Notes under the pieces: model-generated
Told to the model about the DNA's origin: nothing
Databases searched by the model: none
What the model saw: only the letters and a program-made list of their open reading frames with translations
In this document: positions 23,092-32,900 of the stretch, piece by piece
Layout: the number at the start of each line of letters is the position of its first letter
Position numbering within the stretch: the first letter of the stretch is position 1
Translations under genes and position numbers: made by a program
From: Paraburkholderia aromaticivorans
Lineage (GTDB): Bacteria; Pseudomonadota; Gammaproteobacteria; Burkholderiales; Burkholderiaceae
Direction of reading: 5' to 3'
Assembly: GCF_012689525.1 (NCBI RefSeq)
Contig: NZ_CP051515.1
Location: 2,666,001-2,730,000 of the forward strand
DNA length: 64,000 bases

Positions 23092-24246
23092 TTGAACAAG
23101 AAAATATTTGCCGCCGCTACTCTCGCCGTCTTCGCCACTGCCGCCCACGCGCAAAGCAGCGTCACGCTGTATGGCTTGATCGATGCCGGTATCAGCTACG
23201 TGAACAACTCGAAGACCGCAACGGGTCACGACAACCTCTTCAAGTACGACGACGGCGTTGCCCAAGGCAGCCGTTGGGGCCTGCGCGGCACGGAAGATCT
23301 GGGTGGCGGCCTGAAGGCGCTGTTCGTGCTGGAAAGCGGCTTTAACAGCGGCAACGGCACGCTCGGCCAGGGCGGCGCGCTGTTCGGCCGTCAGGCATAT
23401 GTCGGTCTGTCGAAGGACGGCATCGGCTCGCTGACGTTCGGTCGCCAGTACTCGTTTTCGACGGACTACCTGGGCGGCAACTACTCGACCGGCGGCCAGA
23501 CCGTCGCGGGTAACTACGCTTACCACATCAACGACGTCGACCAGTTGACGTCGAGCCGTATCAACAACGCAGTCAAGTTCAGCAGCGCGAATTTCTCGGG
23601 CCTGACCTTCGGCGCGATGTACGGCTTCTCGAACCAGGCTGGCGCATTCGCCGGCGCACCGACGGTCGGCACGACCGCAGGTTCGTCGCGCGCTTATAGC
23701 TTCGGCGTGAACTACGCAAACGGCCCGTTCGGCGTCGGCGCGGCTTACACGGACATCCGCTTCCCCGCACAATCGACGCCGGCGTTTTCGACGGCCATGG
23801 CCAACGTGACGACGGGCACCGTGCGCGATCTGCGCACGTTCGGCGTCGGCGGCCGTTACACGATCGCCGCGGCAACGCTGTGGGCGTTGTACACGAACAC
23901 GCGCTTCGAGCCGATCACGGGCGGCACGACGACGTTCGCCGCCTATGAAGCAGGCGCGAAGTACGCGTTCACGCCGGCTTTGACGGCAGGCGCGGGCTAC
24001 ACGTACATGCACCTGAGCAACGCGAACACGGGCCACTGGAACCAGGCGGACCTGAGCGTCGATTACGCGCTGAGCAAGCGTACGGACGTGTATGCACTGG
24101 GTATCTACCAGATCGCTTCGGGCCACAACGCGGCAACGGGCGATGTGCAGGCGCAGATCGGTTCGAGCACCAGCTACTTCAACACGTCGGGCACGGGCTC
24201 GGACAACCAGCTGGCATTCCGCGTCGGTATCCGTCACAAGTTCTAA
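23092..24246 (+). CDS. Gram-negative trimeric porin (OpcP/Omp38 type)
   Basis: A 384-residue outer-membrane general porin. The signal peptide MNKKIFAAATLAVFATAAHA is cut before QSSVTLYGLIDAGISYV, the hallmark first strand of Burkholderia porins. Other marks are SRWGLRGTEDLGGGLKALFVLESGF, LFGRQAYVGLSKDGIGSLTFGRQYS (the constriction-loop region) and the terminal strand AFRVGIRHKF ending in Phe. The start is TTG, with GGAG 7 bp upstream and no alternative ATG before the signal peptide, unusual for an abundant protein. A strong terminator follows. Confidence 0.95.
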   Translation: MNKKIFAAATLAVFATAAHAQSSVTLYGLIDAGISYVNNSKTATGHDNLFKYDDGVAQGSRWGLRGTEDLGGGLKALFVLESGFNSGNGTLGQGGALFGRQAYVGLSKDGIGSLTFGRQYSFSTDYLGGNYSTGGQTVAGNYAYHINDVDQLTSSRINNAVKFSSANFSGLTFGAMYGFSNQAGAFAGAPTVGTTAGSSRAYSFGVNYANGPFGVGAAYTDIRFPAQSTPAFSTAMANVTTGTVRDLRTFGVGGRYTIAAATLWALYTNTRFEPITGGTTTFAAYEAGAKYAFTPALTAGAGYTYMHLSNANTGHWNQADLSVDYALSKRTDVYALGIYQIASGHNAATGDVQAQIGSSTSYFNTSGTGSDNQLAFRVGIRHKF

Positions 24247-24298
24247 AGCGAGTCTCTCTCAGCGGGAATGCGAGTTCCCTGCTGGATCGAGGTTCTGG

Positions 24299-24324
24299 AA
24301 AAAACGCCCTGCGAGGCGTTTTTT
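24299..24324 (+). terminator. Rho-independent terminator after the porin gene
   Basis: An AAAAAACGCC / GGCGTTTTTT stem with a CTGCGA loop and a continuing T-rich tail (TTTTCTTTTT), 52 bp after the stop. Confidence 0.9.
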
Positions 24325-24541
24325 CTTTTTGGGCGAGCGCTGTTTCATCCGGGATTAGTCGCCCCGTTGGTTCTGGCTTTCGATCACGGCACCAAGCCAT
24401 GCGCGAGCAGGTACGGCCAGACGGATTGGTCCTCGTCGACGATAACGGCGTATTGTTTACCGATGCCGCGACGCTTGCCTGCGTCGTCGCCCGCGAACAC
24501 CACGCACACGACAGCGCGTGCGAACCTCGGAGCCTTTTCAA

Positions 24542-25357
24542 ATGCAAACGACGCAAATATCCGACTCTGCGCTAGAACCGCGTGCCGCACGCAGCGCGCG
24601 ATCCGGTAGCGAGCAGCATGTGCGGGAAGAACTGGCCGCGCTTTACCGGCTCGTCGCGCATTTCCGCATGACGGACATGATCGACACGCACATTACCGCT
24701 CGCCTGCCGAGCGCGCCGGGTGAGCCAGCCGCTTTCCTGATCAACCGCTATGGCATCCTGTTCCACGAGATGCGCGCTTCGGATCTGGTGAAGATCGATC
24801 ATCAGGGCAAGGTCGTCGACGAGCGCGCGCACACCGAGCCCGCATTGTTTCGCGTGAACGCCGCGGGTTTCACGATCCATTCGGCGATTCATGCCGCGCG
24901 GGACGATCTGCATTTCGTGATCCACACGCACACGGCCGCCGGCACCGCTGTATCCGCCCAGGAACAAGGCCTGCTGCCGATCAGCCAGCATGCGTTGAAG
25001 TTCTACGGCAAGCTCGGCTACCACGATTACGAAGGCATCGCGCTGGAACTCGGCGAACGCGAACGTCTGGTCCGCGATCTCGGCACCTGCAAGGCGATGA
25101 TCCTGCGCAATCACGGGTTGCTCGCGGCAGGCGCCACGGCCGCCGAAGCATTCCATGAGATCTACTTCCTCGAACGTGCCTGCCAGGCGCAGATTCAGGC
25201 GCTGGCCGGCGGCAGCGCATTGCGCATCCCGCCGCGCGAAGTCTGTGAACTGACCGCGAGCCAGTTCGCTCGCGAAGATTCGGCGGAAATCGCGGAGCTG
25301 GCGTGGCAAGCCGCGCTCCGGCTGATCGACGACCCGACATCGGATTACCGCGGCTAG
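24542..25357 (+). CDS. Class II aldolase/adducin family protein
   Basis: A 271-residue zinc aldolase-like protein. The core contains LYRLVAHFRMTDMIDTHITARLP, FLINRYGILFHEMRASDLVKID, the metal-binding HTHTAAGTAVSAQEQGLLP (about 127-145) and the third-ligand segment ILRNHGLLAAGATAAEAFHEIYFLERACQAQ. Members act as fuculose- or ribulose-phosphate aldolases/epimerases or as decarboxylase-like enzymes; the substrate cannot be named. The ATG at 24542 has GGAG 9 bp upstream and is preferred to a GTG at 24518. It stands alone, with the deletion scar of the AraC/SDR pair downstream. Confidence 0.88.
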   Translation: MQTTQISDSALEPRAARSARSGSEQHVREELAALYRLVAHFRMTDMIDTHITARLPSAPGEPAAFLINRYGILFHEMRASDLVKIDHQGKVVDERAHTEPALFRVNAAGFTIHSAIHAARDDLHFVIHTHTAAGTAVSAQEQGLLPISQHALKFYGKLGYHDYEGIALELGERERLVRDLGTCKAMILRNHGLLAAGATAAEAFHEIYFLERACQAQIQALAGGSALRIPPREVCELTASQFAREDSAEIAELAWQAALRLIDDPTSDYRG

Positions 25358-25469
25358 CCCCATTCTCTCCTGGCATTGCCTTTGCGCTCAGCGCCGATGT
25401 CCGGGCTGAGCGCCGCCGCCCCCACGACCCAACACCGCAACATGCGCGCGGCGTGAGTGCGGCCGACTG

Positions 25470-25895
25470 TCAGTGAGACGCCACAAAATCGTCGATCTTC
25501 GCGGCGGACGAGAGCGCGAACGACGCTCGCATGTCTCGAGCCACATCGACTGGCGAGCGGCCGAAAAAACGCTTGAATTCGCGGCTGAACTGCGACGGGC
25601 TCTCATAGCCGACCCGCGCCGACGCCGACGCCGACGCGGCAGTCAGGCCGTCGCGGATCATCATCAGGCGCGCTTGATGAAGCCGCGTCGACTTGATGTA
25701 CTGGATCGGCGAAGTCTGCGTGACGGCTCGAAAATTGGCATGAAAAGCCGGCACGCTCATGCCGGCTTCGTCGGCGAGACGGCTGACATCGAGCGGCTCG
25801 GCGAAGTCCGCGTGGATCCAGCGTAGCGCCTTCGCCACCCTGCCGAAGCGGCCTTGATGAGCGAGCGCCGCTCGCATCGCCGCGCCACGCTCTCC
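25470..25895 (-). pseudogene. AraC-family regulator remnant (C-terminal HTH only)
   Basis: The last ~140 residues of an AraC_N-type transcriptional activator. GERGAAMRAALAHQGRFGRV, then ALRWIHADFAEPLDVSRLADEAGMSVPAFHANFRAVTQTSPIQYIKSTRLHQARLMMI, then GYESPSQFSREFKRFFGRSP form the complete double helix-turn-helix. The ~160-residue N-terminal effector domain is absent: homology stops near 25896, where the sequence turns into the 3' end of an SDR gene on the other strand. An ATG at 25877 could still yield a bare DNA-binding domain, but the native promoter and start are gone. Confidence 0.82.
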
Positions 25896-26053
25896 GCTTT
25901 CTCGCCGAGCACGGCAAGAGCGCGCCGATCAAACGGGCGGCCGATCCACGGGAAATCGCCGAAGTGATTGCCTTTCTGGCGTCCGATAAGGCCAGCTATA
26001 TCGTCGGCGCAGTGGTGATGGCCGATGGCGGCATGAGCGTGGCGCTCAAATAA
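25896..26053 (+). pseudogene. Short-chain dehydrogenase remnant (C-terminal ~50 residues)
   Basis: In one open frame ending TAA at 26051-26053 the + strand reads RFLAEHGKSAPIKRAADPRE, then IAEVIAFLASDKASYIVGAV, then VMADGGMSVALK. This is the unmistakable C-terminus of a classical SDR oxidoreductase. The Rossmann N-terminus and YxxxK active site are missing. The fragment abuts the AraC remnant, which also lost its 5' end. The two were almost certainly a divergent regulator/target pair before an internal deletion. Confidence 0.82.
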
Positions 26054-26169
26054 TCCATGGCCCGCGTTCGTTAACCCATTGGCCTCGATCAAGTTCGCAT
26101 TACTGATCTAGCAAAACCGCTGGAAGGCGGCGCGACGGAACAATTCGAGTCGCGCCGCCACTACTTGGT

Positions 26170-26742
26170 TCACCCGACCAGCAGCGTCGACTTTAAAGGG
26201 ACGGCATTCGCCAGATTGTAGAAATTGGGAGAAGTGGCCATCACAGCGCTGTGGATTTCAGCGAACTGTTCCTTGGTGCCGCTGCCCTTGATACGAACGG
26301 TGTAGCGCAGGCTCTCGTAGCCGTTGGCCACGTTCGGATCGAGCCCAAGAAATCCTCTCAGGTCGATGTCGCCCTCCGTTTCAATTTCGAGAGATTGAAG
26401 CGTGATCCCGCGCACAGCGCACTGCGCCACGTAACCCACCGTCATGCAGGCGTTCAGCGCCGCGATCAGATGCTCCTGAGGATTGGCGAACTGGTTCGAG
26501 CCGCCGAGTTCGAGAGGCTCGTCGATATTGATCGTGAATCGACGCGACACGTCCTGCCCTCCGATCGCGAATCCCTTGACCTCGGAGTGACTGCGGGCCT
26601 GGCCTTGCCAGGTCGTCGCCACGCGCCAACTGGTGTTGGCTTTCGATGCATCGCCCTTGACGCCCTCGATCAGGGAAAACAGATCGTCGACATTGAGGCC
26701 GTTGACGATATTGGATTCTTTGGTCTGTGCATTGGCATTCAT
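26170..26742 (-). CDS. OsmC family protein
   Basis: A 190-residue OsmC/Ohr-superfamily protein. The fold is recognised from TSWRVATTWQGQARSHSEVKGFAIGG, GGSNQFANPQEHLIAALNACMTVGYVAQCAVRGI and RYTVRIKGSGTKEQFAEIHSAVMATSPNFYNLANAVPL. The NACMTVGY cysteine matches the resolving-cysteine region. The other catalytic Cys of true peroxidases is not evident, so peroxidase activity is uncertain and a lineage-specific role is possible. The start is ATG at 26742, with GGAG 7 bp upstream; the 27-residue extension to 26823 lacks support. Confidence 0.85.
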   Translation of the reverse strand: MNANAQTKESNIVNGLNVDDLFSLIEGVKGDASKANTSWRVATTWQGQARSHSEVKGFAIGGQDVSRRFTINIDEPLELGGSNQFANPQEHLIAALNACMTVGYVAQCAVRGITLQSLEIETEGDIDLRGFLGLDPNVANGYESLRYTVRIKGSGTKEQFAEIHSAVMATSPNFYNLANAVPLKSTLLVG

Positions 26743-27229
26743 ATTCCATCTCCTGGACAAACGTGGATTGTTCAGCTTCGGAAAATCTCTGTGCAGAGTG
26801 GCGAGCGCGGTCTGGATGCGCATGCCCTGGTCTGCGTGATGTCACTGTCGCTACCGGCCCAGAACCAGGCGGCTGACCTGGCATTCCGGTGGCTCAAATG
26901 TACGATTGGGAGACGCGGCGTTCTATGATCAGGTCGCCGTAAGATATGACCGAGACGCCTGAACAGGTTTGACGCGTGTGAATGAACGTTGCATCGGGCA
27001 TGGCACGGGGCACGCTGAAGGTGGCCGTTTGAAAGATCGTCGAGCGCACTGTCTACGTGATCTCGTGTGCGAGCGCAGCAATCGACCATGCTAGGCTACG
27101 CGTAGCGATCGCCCCAGATGGTAGATTCCGACGTCAGGCAGGGAAAGGAAACACCGAAAGTTCACGTTGCCCGAATATCCGCGTCCGCTCGCTCGTTTAG
27201 TCAAAACGCAGGCGATATAAGGTGGATCG
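26743..27229. other. 487-bp region upstream of the RND efflux operon, no gene seen
   Basis: Neither strand gives a protein resembling a known family or a clear start. The region presumably holds the OsmC promoter and the efflux operon promoter. No local regulator gene is present, unusual for an RND operon. Confidence 0.4.
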
Positions 27230-28735
27230 ATGATCGACGCTCAACAGCGTATTGTCCGGCAGCTGCGCCTGTGCGTCGCGCTATGCGGCTGCGCCGCGGT
27301 GGCCGGCTGCATGGTCGGTCCTGACTACCGCTCTCCCCCCGCGCCGGCTACCGACACCTACACCGCCTCGCCACTGCCCGAGCAAACGGCCTCTTCGCCA
27401 GGGGCGGCCGGCTTGCCGCAACGCTTCGTGCCGGGACAGGACATTCCCGCCGCCTGGTGGGCGCTCTTTCATTGCGAGCCGCTCGATACGCTGATCCGTC
27501 AAGCTCTCGTCAACAGTCCGAACATCGCCGCGGCGCAAGCGGCATTGCGGCAGGCGCGCGAAAACTTCTCGGCGCAAGCCGGCGGCACTCTTCTGCCCAG
27601 CGTCGATGCGCAACTCGGTGCCACGCGCCAGAAATTGAACGGCATCACGTTCGGCGAGCCCGGACTCGTCGAGGAATTCAATCTCTACAACGCATCGGTG
27701 AACGTGTCGTACAAACTCGACGTGTTCGGCGGCACACGGCGCGAACTCGAAGCGTTGCACGCGCAAGTCGATTACCAGCGCTTCCAGTTGCAGGCGGCCT
27801 ATCTCGCGATGTCAGCGAACATCGTGACCGCGGCCGTCAAGGAAGCGTCACTGCGCGCCCAGATCGAGGCCACCGAGCGGATCGCCGCGGAAGAAGAGGA
27901 GCAATTCGGCGTGCTCGGCAAACAGTTCGAACTGGGGGGCGTGGGCCGTACGGCGGTGCTCGCGCAGCAGACCCTGTTGGCGCAGACCCGCGCGACGCTG
28001 CCGCCGCTGCAGCAACAACTCGATCAGGTGCGTCACCAGCTCGCCGTGCTGGCCGGCAAACTGCCCAGCGACACCGCCTTGCCCGAATTCAGGCTCGAGA
28101 TGTTTTCGTTACCCGAGACTCTGCCTGTCAGCCTGCCGTCGGCCCTGGTGCAACAGCGGCCCGACATTCTGGCCGCCGACGCCGTGCTGCATCAGGCCAG
28201 CGCGCAAATCGGCGTGGCCACCGCCGCGATGTATCCGCAGATCACGCTGTCCGCCAGCTACGGCGCCGAGGCCCTGACGCCGGCGCAAGTGTTCAAGGCG
28301 GGCAGCACGATCTGGAGCCTCGGCGCAGGCTTGCTGCAACCGGTCTTCCACGGCGGGCAACTGAGCGCGCAGAAGCGCGCGGCGGAGGCGGCGTACGAGC
28401 AGGCCGACGCGCAATACCGCGAAACGGTTCTGCTGGCGTTCCAGAACGTCGCGGATTCACTGCGCGCGCTCGATCACGACGCGACCGGTCTGAAAGCGCA
28501 AACGGAGGCGTGGCGCGCCGCGAACGATTCGCTGGAACTGACGCGTGGGCAGTATCGCGTCGGTGGGGTGAGCTACCTGTCGCTTCTCGATGCCCAACGC
28601 CAGTACCAGCAAACGGTGGTGAGCCTCGCGCAGGCGCAGGCCGCCCGCTACGCCGACACCGCGGCCCTCTTCCAGGCGCTCGGTGGCGGCTGGTGGAACG
28701 CCGCCGCGCCGGCCAGCGCCGCAACCGCGCATTGA
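27230..28735 (+). CDS. RND efflux outer-membrane factor (NodT/OprM family lipoprotein)
   Basis: A 501-residue outer-membrane channel of the TolC/OprM class. A lipoprotein signal ends with the lipobox AVAGC at residue 24-28, followed by MVGPDYRSP, the typical OprM-type start. Two OEP repeats are visible: IRQALVNSPNIAAAQAALRQARENFSAQAGG and later RPDILAADAVLHQASAQIGVATAAMYPQITLSASYG. The C-terminal TRGQYRVGGVSYLSLLDAQRQYQQT closes the second. It is first in the operon, before the adaptor and pump genes. AGGTGG lies 6 bp before the ATG. Confidence 0.93.
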   Translation: MIDAQQRIVRQLRLCVALCGCAAVAGCMVGPDYRSPPAPATDTYTASPLPEQTASSPGAAGLPQRFVPGQDIPAAWWALFHCEPLDTLIRQALVNSPNIAAAQAALRQARENFSAQAGGTLLPSVDAQLGATRQKLNGITFGEPGLVEEFNLYNASVNVSYKLDVFGGTRRELEALHAQVDYQRFQLQAAYLAMSANIVTAAVKEASLRAQIEATERIAAEEEEQFGVLGKQFELGGVGRTAVLAQQTLLAQTRATLPPLQQQLDQVRHQLAVLAGKLPSDTALPEFRLEMFSLPETLPVSLPSALVQQRPDILAADAVLHQASAQIGVATAAMYPQITLSASYGAEALTPAQVFKAGSTIWSLGAGLLQPVFHGGQLSAQKRAAEAAYEQADAQYRETVLLAFQNVADSLRALDHDATGLKAQTEAWRAANDSLELTRGQYRVGGVSYLSLLDAQRQYQQTVVSLAQAQAARYADTAALFQALGGGWWNAAAPASAATAH

Positions 28736-28808
28736 CATAGCCCGGCAGGACGCTCGCTGCACCGCTCTTTGCAACACGCTTCGCCCAATGCCGTGCAAGG
28801 ACATCACG

Positions 28809-29960
28809 ATGACCGAACGAAAACCGATGACAAAACGGATGGTGATCATGCTGATCTGTGTCGGCCTGCTGCTGGCCGCGCTCGTCGGCTTCAACGTGTT
28901 CCGCGCGCACATGATCGCCAAATTCATGTCGGGCAACGCGGCGCCGCCCGCCACGGTCTCGTCAGTCGTCGCCCGCTATCAGCAGTGGCAACCGCAGCTT
29001 GCGGCGGTCGGCAGCCTGCGCGCCGTGCGCGGCGTGGATGTCACCACCGAAGTCGCGGGCCTCGTGCGCGAAGTCGCATTCAGCTCCGGACAGGAAGCGA
29101 AAGCCGGGCAGGTTCTCGTCAGACTCAACGCCGACAGCGACGTGGCGCTGCTCCGGTCGCTAGAGGCGTCAGCCGAGCTCGCGCAGACGGTCTACACGCG
29201 CGACAAGGCGCAGTACGACATCAAGGCGATCGCCAAGGCGCAGCTCGACGCCGACGCCGCCGACCTGAAGGTCAAGAAAGCGCAAGTCGCGCAACAGGCC
29301 GCGCTCGTCGACAAGAAGACCATTCGCGCGCCGTTTGCGGGACGCCTCGGCATCACCACGATCAATCCGGGGCAGTACATCAATCCGGGCGATGCGATCG
29401 TCACGCTGCAGGCAATCGATCCGATCTACGCCGATTTCTACCTGCCGCAGCAGCAACTCGGCCAGCTCGCGATCGGCCAGACCATCGTGGTCGACACCAA
29501 TGCCTACAGCGGGCAAACGTTCGTGGGCAAGATCCAGTCGGTCAGCCCGAAAGTCGACAGCACGACGCGCAACGTGCAGATCGAAGCCAGCGTGGACAAT
29601 CGTGAGCGCAAGCTGCTGCCGGGCATGTACGCGAACGTGAAGATCGACGCGGGCGCCGGACAGCGCTACCTGACGCTGCCGCAAACCGCCATCACGTACA
29701 ACGCCTATGGCGCGACCGTGTTCATCGTCAAGCCGGGCACGCAACGCAATGCGCAGGGCAAGGCGTTGCCCGTCGCGCAGCAGGTGTTCATCACGCCTGG
29801 CCCGACGCGCGGCGATCAGGTCGCGATCCTTAAAGGCATCGACGTCGGCACGCAGGTCGTGACGAGCGGGCAGCTCAAACTCAAGAACGGCACGCCGCTC
29901 GTCATCAACAACAGCGTGCAGCCGACTGACAATCCCAACCCGACGCCTCAGGAACAATAG
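28809..29960 (+). CDS. RND efflux periplasmic adaptor (membrane fusion protein)
   Basis: A 383-residue adaptor linking the inner-membrane pump to the outer-membrane channel. A single N-terminal membrane helix (VIMLICVGLLLAALVGFNVF, about 11-30) replaces the lipobox seen in MexA. The lipoyl half (VDVTTEVAGLVREVAFSSGQEAKAGQVLVRLN), the alpha-hairpin, and the barrel half FAGRLGITTINPGQYINPGDAIVTLQAIDPIYADFYLPQQQL follow in the usual order. ATG at 28809 lies after GGAC; an upstream extension to 28683 would lie inside the channel gene. It is 12 bp from the pump gene, in one operon. Confidence 0.93.
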   Translation: MTERKPMTKRMVIMLICVGLLLAALVGFNVFRAHMIAKFMSGNAAPPATVSSVVARYQQWQPQLAAVGSLRAVRGVDVTTEVAGLVREVAFSSGQEAKAGQVLVRLNADSDVALLRSLEASAELAQTVYTRDKAQYDIKAIAKAQLDADAADLKVKKAQVAQQAALVDKKTIRAPFAGRLGITTINPGQYINPGDAIVTLQAIDPIYADFYLPQQQLGQLAIGQTIVVDTNAYSGQTFVGKIQSVSPKVDSTTRNVQIEASVDNRERKLLPGMYANVKIDAGAGQRYLTLPQTAITYNAYGATVFIVKPGTQRNAQGKALPVAQQVFITPGPTRGDQVAILKGIDVGTQVVTSGQLKLKNGTPLVINNSVQPTDNPNPTPQEQ

Positions 29961-29972
29961 AGAGGCCACGCG

Positions 29973-32900
29973 ATGACCTTCACCGATCTCTTTATCCGGC
30001 GGCCCGTGCTGGCCTCAGTGGTCAGCCTGCTGATCCTCGTGCTCGGACTGCGCTCGCTGGCCGCCCTGAAAGTCAGCCAGTATCCGCAAACCGAAAACGC
30101 CGTCGTGACGATCAGCACGGCCTACTACGGTGCGAACGCCGACACCATCGCCGGCTTCATCACGCAGCCGCTCGAGGCGGCGATTGCCCAGGCGCAAGGC
30201 ATCGACTACATGTCGTCGACGAGCAGCACCGGTGTGTCGACCATTATCGCCACGCTGCGCCTGAACTACGACGCGAACCGTGCGCTGACCGAGATCAATA
30301 CGCAGATCGGCTCGGTGCGCAACCAGTTGCCGCCGCAGGCGCAGCAACCGGTGCTGACGGTACAGACCGGGCAGACCACCGACGCGATGTACATGGGCTT
30401 CTACAGCGACGTGCTGCCGAGCAACAACGTCACGGATTACCTGTTGCGTGTCATCAAACCCAAGCTCGATTCGATCGAAGGCGTGCAGACCGCTGAAATC
30501 CTCGGCGGCCGCCAATTCGCGTTGCGCGCGTGGCTCGATGCGACGCGGCTCGCCGCGCACGGCGTGACGGCAGCCGACGTCTTCACGGCGCTCGGCAACA
30601 ACAACTATCTCGCGACGCTCGGCACGACGAAAGGGCAAATGGTGAGCGTCGATCTGAACGCGGGCACGGACCTCCATACCGTCGACGACTTCAAGCAACT
30701 CGTCATCAAGCAGAAGAACGGCGCGATCGTGCGCCTCGAAGACGTCGCCAACGTCGTGCTCGGCGCCGACAGCTACGACTTCAACGTCGCGTTCAGCGGC
30801 AAGCGTTCGGTGTTCATCGGCATCAAGGTCGCGCCGGACGCCAATATTCTCGATGTCGCCAAGCGCGTGAAGGCCGTCTTTCCCGGCCTGCAGAAGCAGT
30901 TCCCGACCGGCATGACGGGCGAGATCGTGTATGACGCGACCGATTTCGTCAACACGGCGATCGTCGAAGTCATCAAGACGCTGGTCGAGACGCTGCTGAT
31001 CGTCAGCGCGGTGATTTTCCTGTTCCTCGGCAGCTTGCGCGCGGTCATCGTGCCGCTGATCGCGATGCCGTTGTCGCTGATCGGCACGTTCTTCGTGATG
31101 CAGTGGCTCGGCTATTCGATCAATCTGCTGACACTGCTCGCGCTCGTGCTTGCGATCGGGCTGGTGGTGGACGACGCGATCATCGTCGTGGAAAACGTGG
31201 ATCGCCACATGAAGGAGGAAGGCAAGGCGCCGTTCGAAGCCGCGCTGATCGCCGCGCGTGAACTCGGCGGGCCGATTGTCGCGATGACCGTCGTGCTGAT
31301 CGCGGTGTATGCGCCGATCGGTTTTCAGGGCGGCCTGACGGGCGCGCTCTTCACCGAGTTCGCCTTCTCGCTGGCTGGCGCGGTGACGGTGTCCGGCGTG
31401 ATTGCGCTCACGTTGTCGCCGATGATGTGCTCGCGCTTCTTCCGTGCGGAGCAGGAGTCGGGGCGCTTCGCGCGCTTCGTCGACCGCCAGTTCGAACGCG
31501 TTCATCGTGGCTACGGCCGTCTGCTGCACGCGACGCTCGACACCTGGCCCGTGTTCATCGTGATGGGCGCGCTGCTGCTCGGCGGCACGATCTATTTGTT
31601 CATGACGTCGAAATCGGAACTCGCGCCCGAGGAAGATCAGGGGATCGTCCTGTCGCAAATCCAGGGGCCGCCGAACGCGACCATCCAGCAGATGCAGATG
31701 TACGCAGACCAGGTATTCAATATCTCCAAAGCGTTGCCTGAATACTCGCAGATGTTCCAGCTCACCGGCGCGCCGACACTCAACCAGGGGATCGGCGGCG
31801 TGCTGTTCAAGACATGGGACCAGCGCAGCAAAGGCGCGACCGCGTTGCAGCAGGAATTGCAGCAGAAATGGAATCAGATTGCCGGCGCGCGCGTCGCGGC
31901 GTTCCAGTTTCCGCCGCTGCCGGGCTCGCAGGGCTTGCCGGTGCAGTTCGTCATCAGCACGACCGAACCGTTCGAGAACCTCAACGAGGTCTCGCAAGCA
32001 GTTTTGCAACAAGCCCGCGCGAGCGGGATGTTTTTCTTCGTCGACAGCGATCTCAAGCTCGACAAGCCGGAAGCCACGCTCGTCGTCGACCGCGACAAGG
32101 TCGCCTCGCTCGGGCTCTCGCAGAGTGACGTCGGGCAAGCGCTCGGGTCGGCGCTCGGGGGCGGCTATGTCAACTACTTCTCGATCGCCGGGCGCTCGTA
32201 CAAGGTGATTCCGCAGGTATTGCAGACCGACCGCCTGAATCCTTCGCAGGTGCTCGATTACTACCTGCGCACGCCGGACGGCAGCGTCATTCCGGCTTCG
32301 ACGATTGCGCACCTCGAACACAACGTCGTGCCGGAATCGATCAACCACTTCCAGCAACTCAACTCGGCGACGATCTCCGGCGTGATCGTGCCAGGCGTGT
32401 CACAGGGCGAGGTTCTCGATTTTCTGCGCAAGGCGACCGCGCAAGCCGCACCCGCGGGTTATTCGGCGGATTACTCGGGGCAATCGCGGCAGTTCGTGCA
32501 GGAGTCCGGCGGTTTCGTCGTTACGCTGCTGTTCGCGACGATCATCGTGTTCCTTGCGCTTGCGGCCCAATTCGAAAGTTTCCGCGACCCGATCGTGATT
32601 CTGGTATCGGTACCGATGGCGCTGTTCGGTGCGCTGATCTTCATCAACATCGGCTTGACGACGCTGAACATCTATACGCAGGTCGGGCTCGTCACGCTGA
32701 TGGGGCTCGTCAGCAAGCACGGCATCCTGATCGTCCAGTTCGCCAACGAACTGCAGCACGCCGGCCGATCGAAGCGCGACGCTTTGGAAGAAGCAGCCGG
32801 CGTGCGGCTGCGCCCGATTCTGATGACGACGGCGGCGATGGTGCTCGGCGTCCTGCCGCTCGTGGTCGCCTCGGGAGCAGGCGCCGCGGGCCGCAATGCA

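Noticed and set aside
24399-24575. 58-codon ORF (MREQVRPDGLVLVDDNGVL) overlapping the aldolase start
   Set aside because: Reasonable-looking start, but it overlaps the aldolase gene out of frame, lacks a ribosome site and has no recognisable family.
26772-27089. 105-codon ORF on the - strand upstream of OsmC
   Set aside because: Cys/His/Arg-rich composition without domain features; probably non-coding.
30015-32357. 780-codon open frame on the - strand
   Set aside because: Antisense to the RND pump; made of Arg, His, Asp and Gln repeats with no membrane or enzyme motifs.
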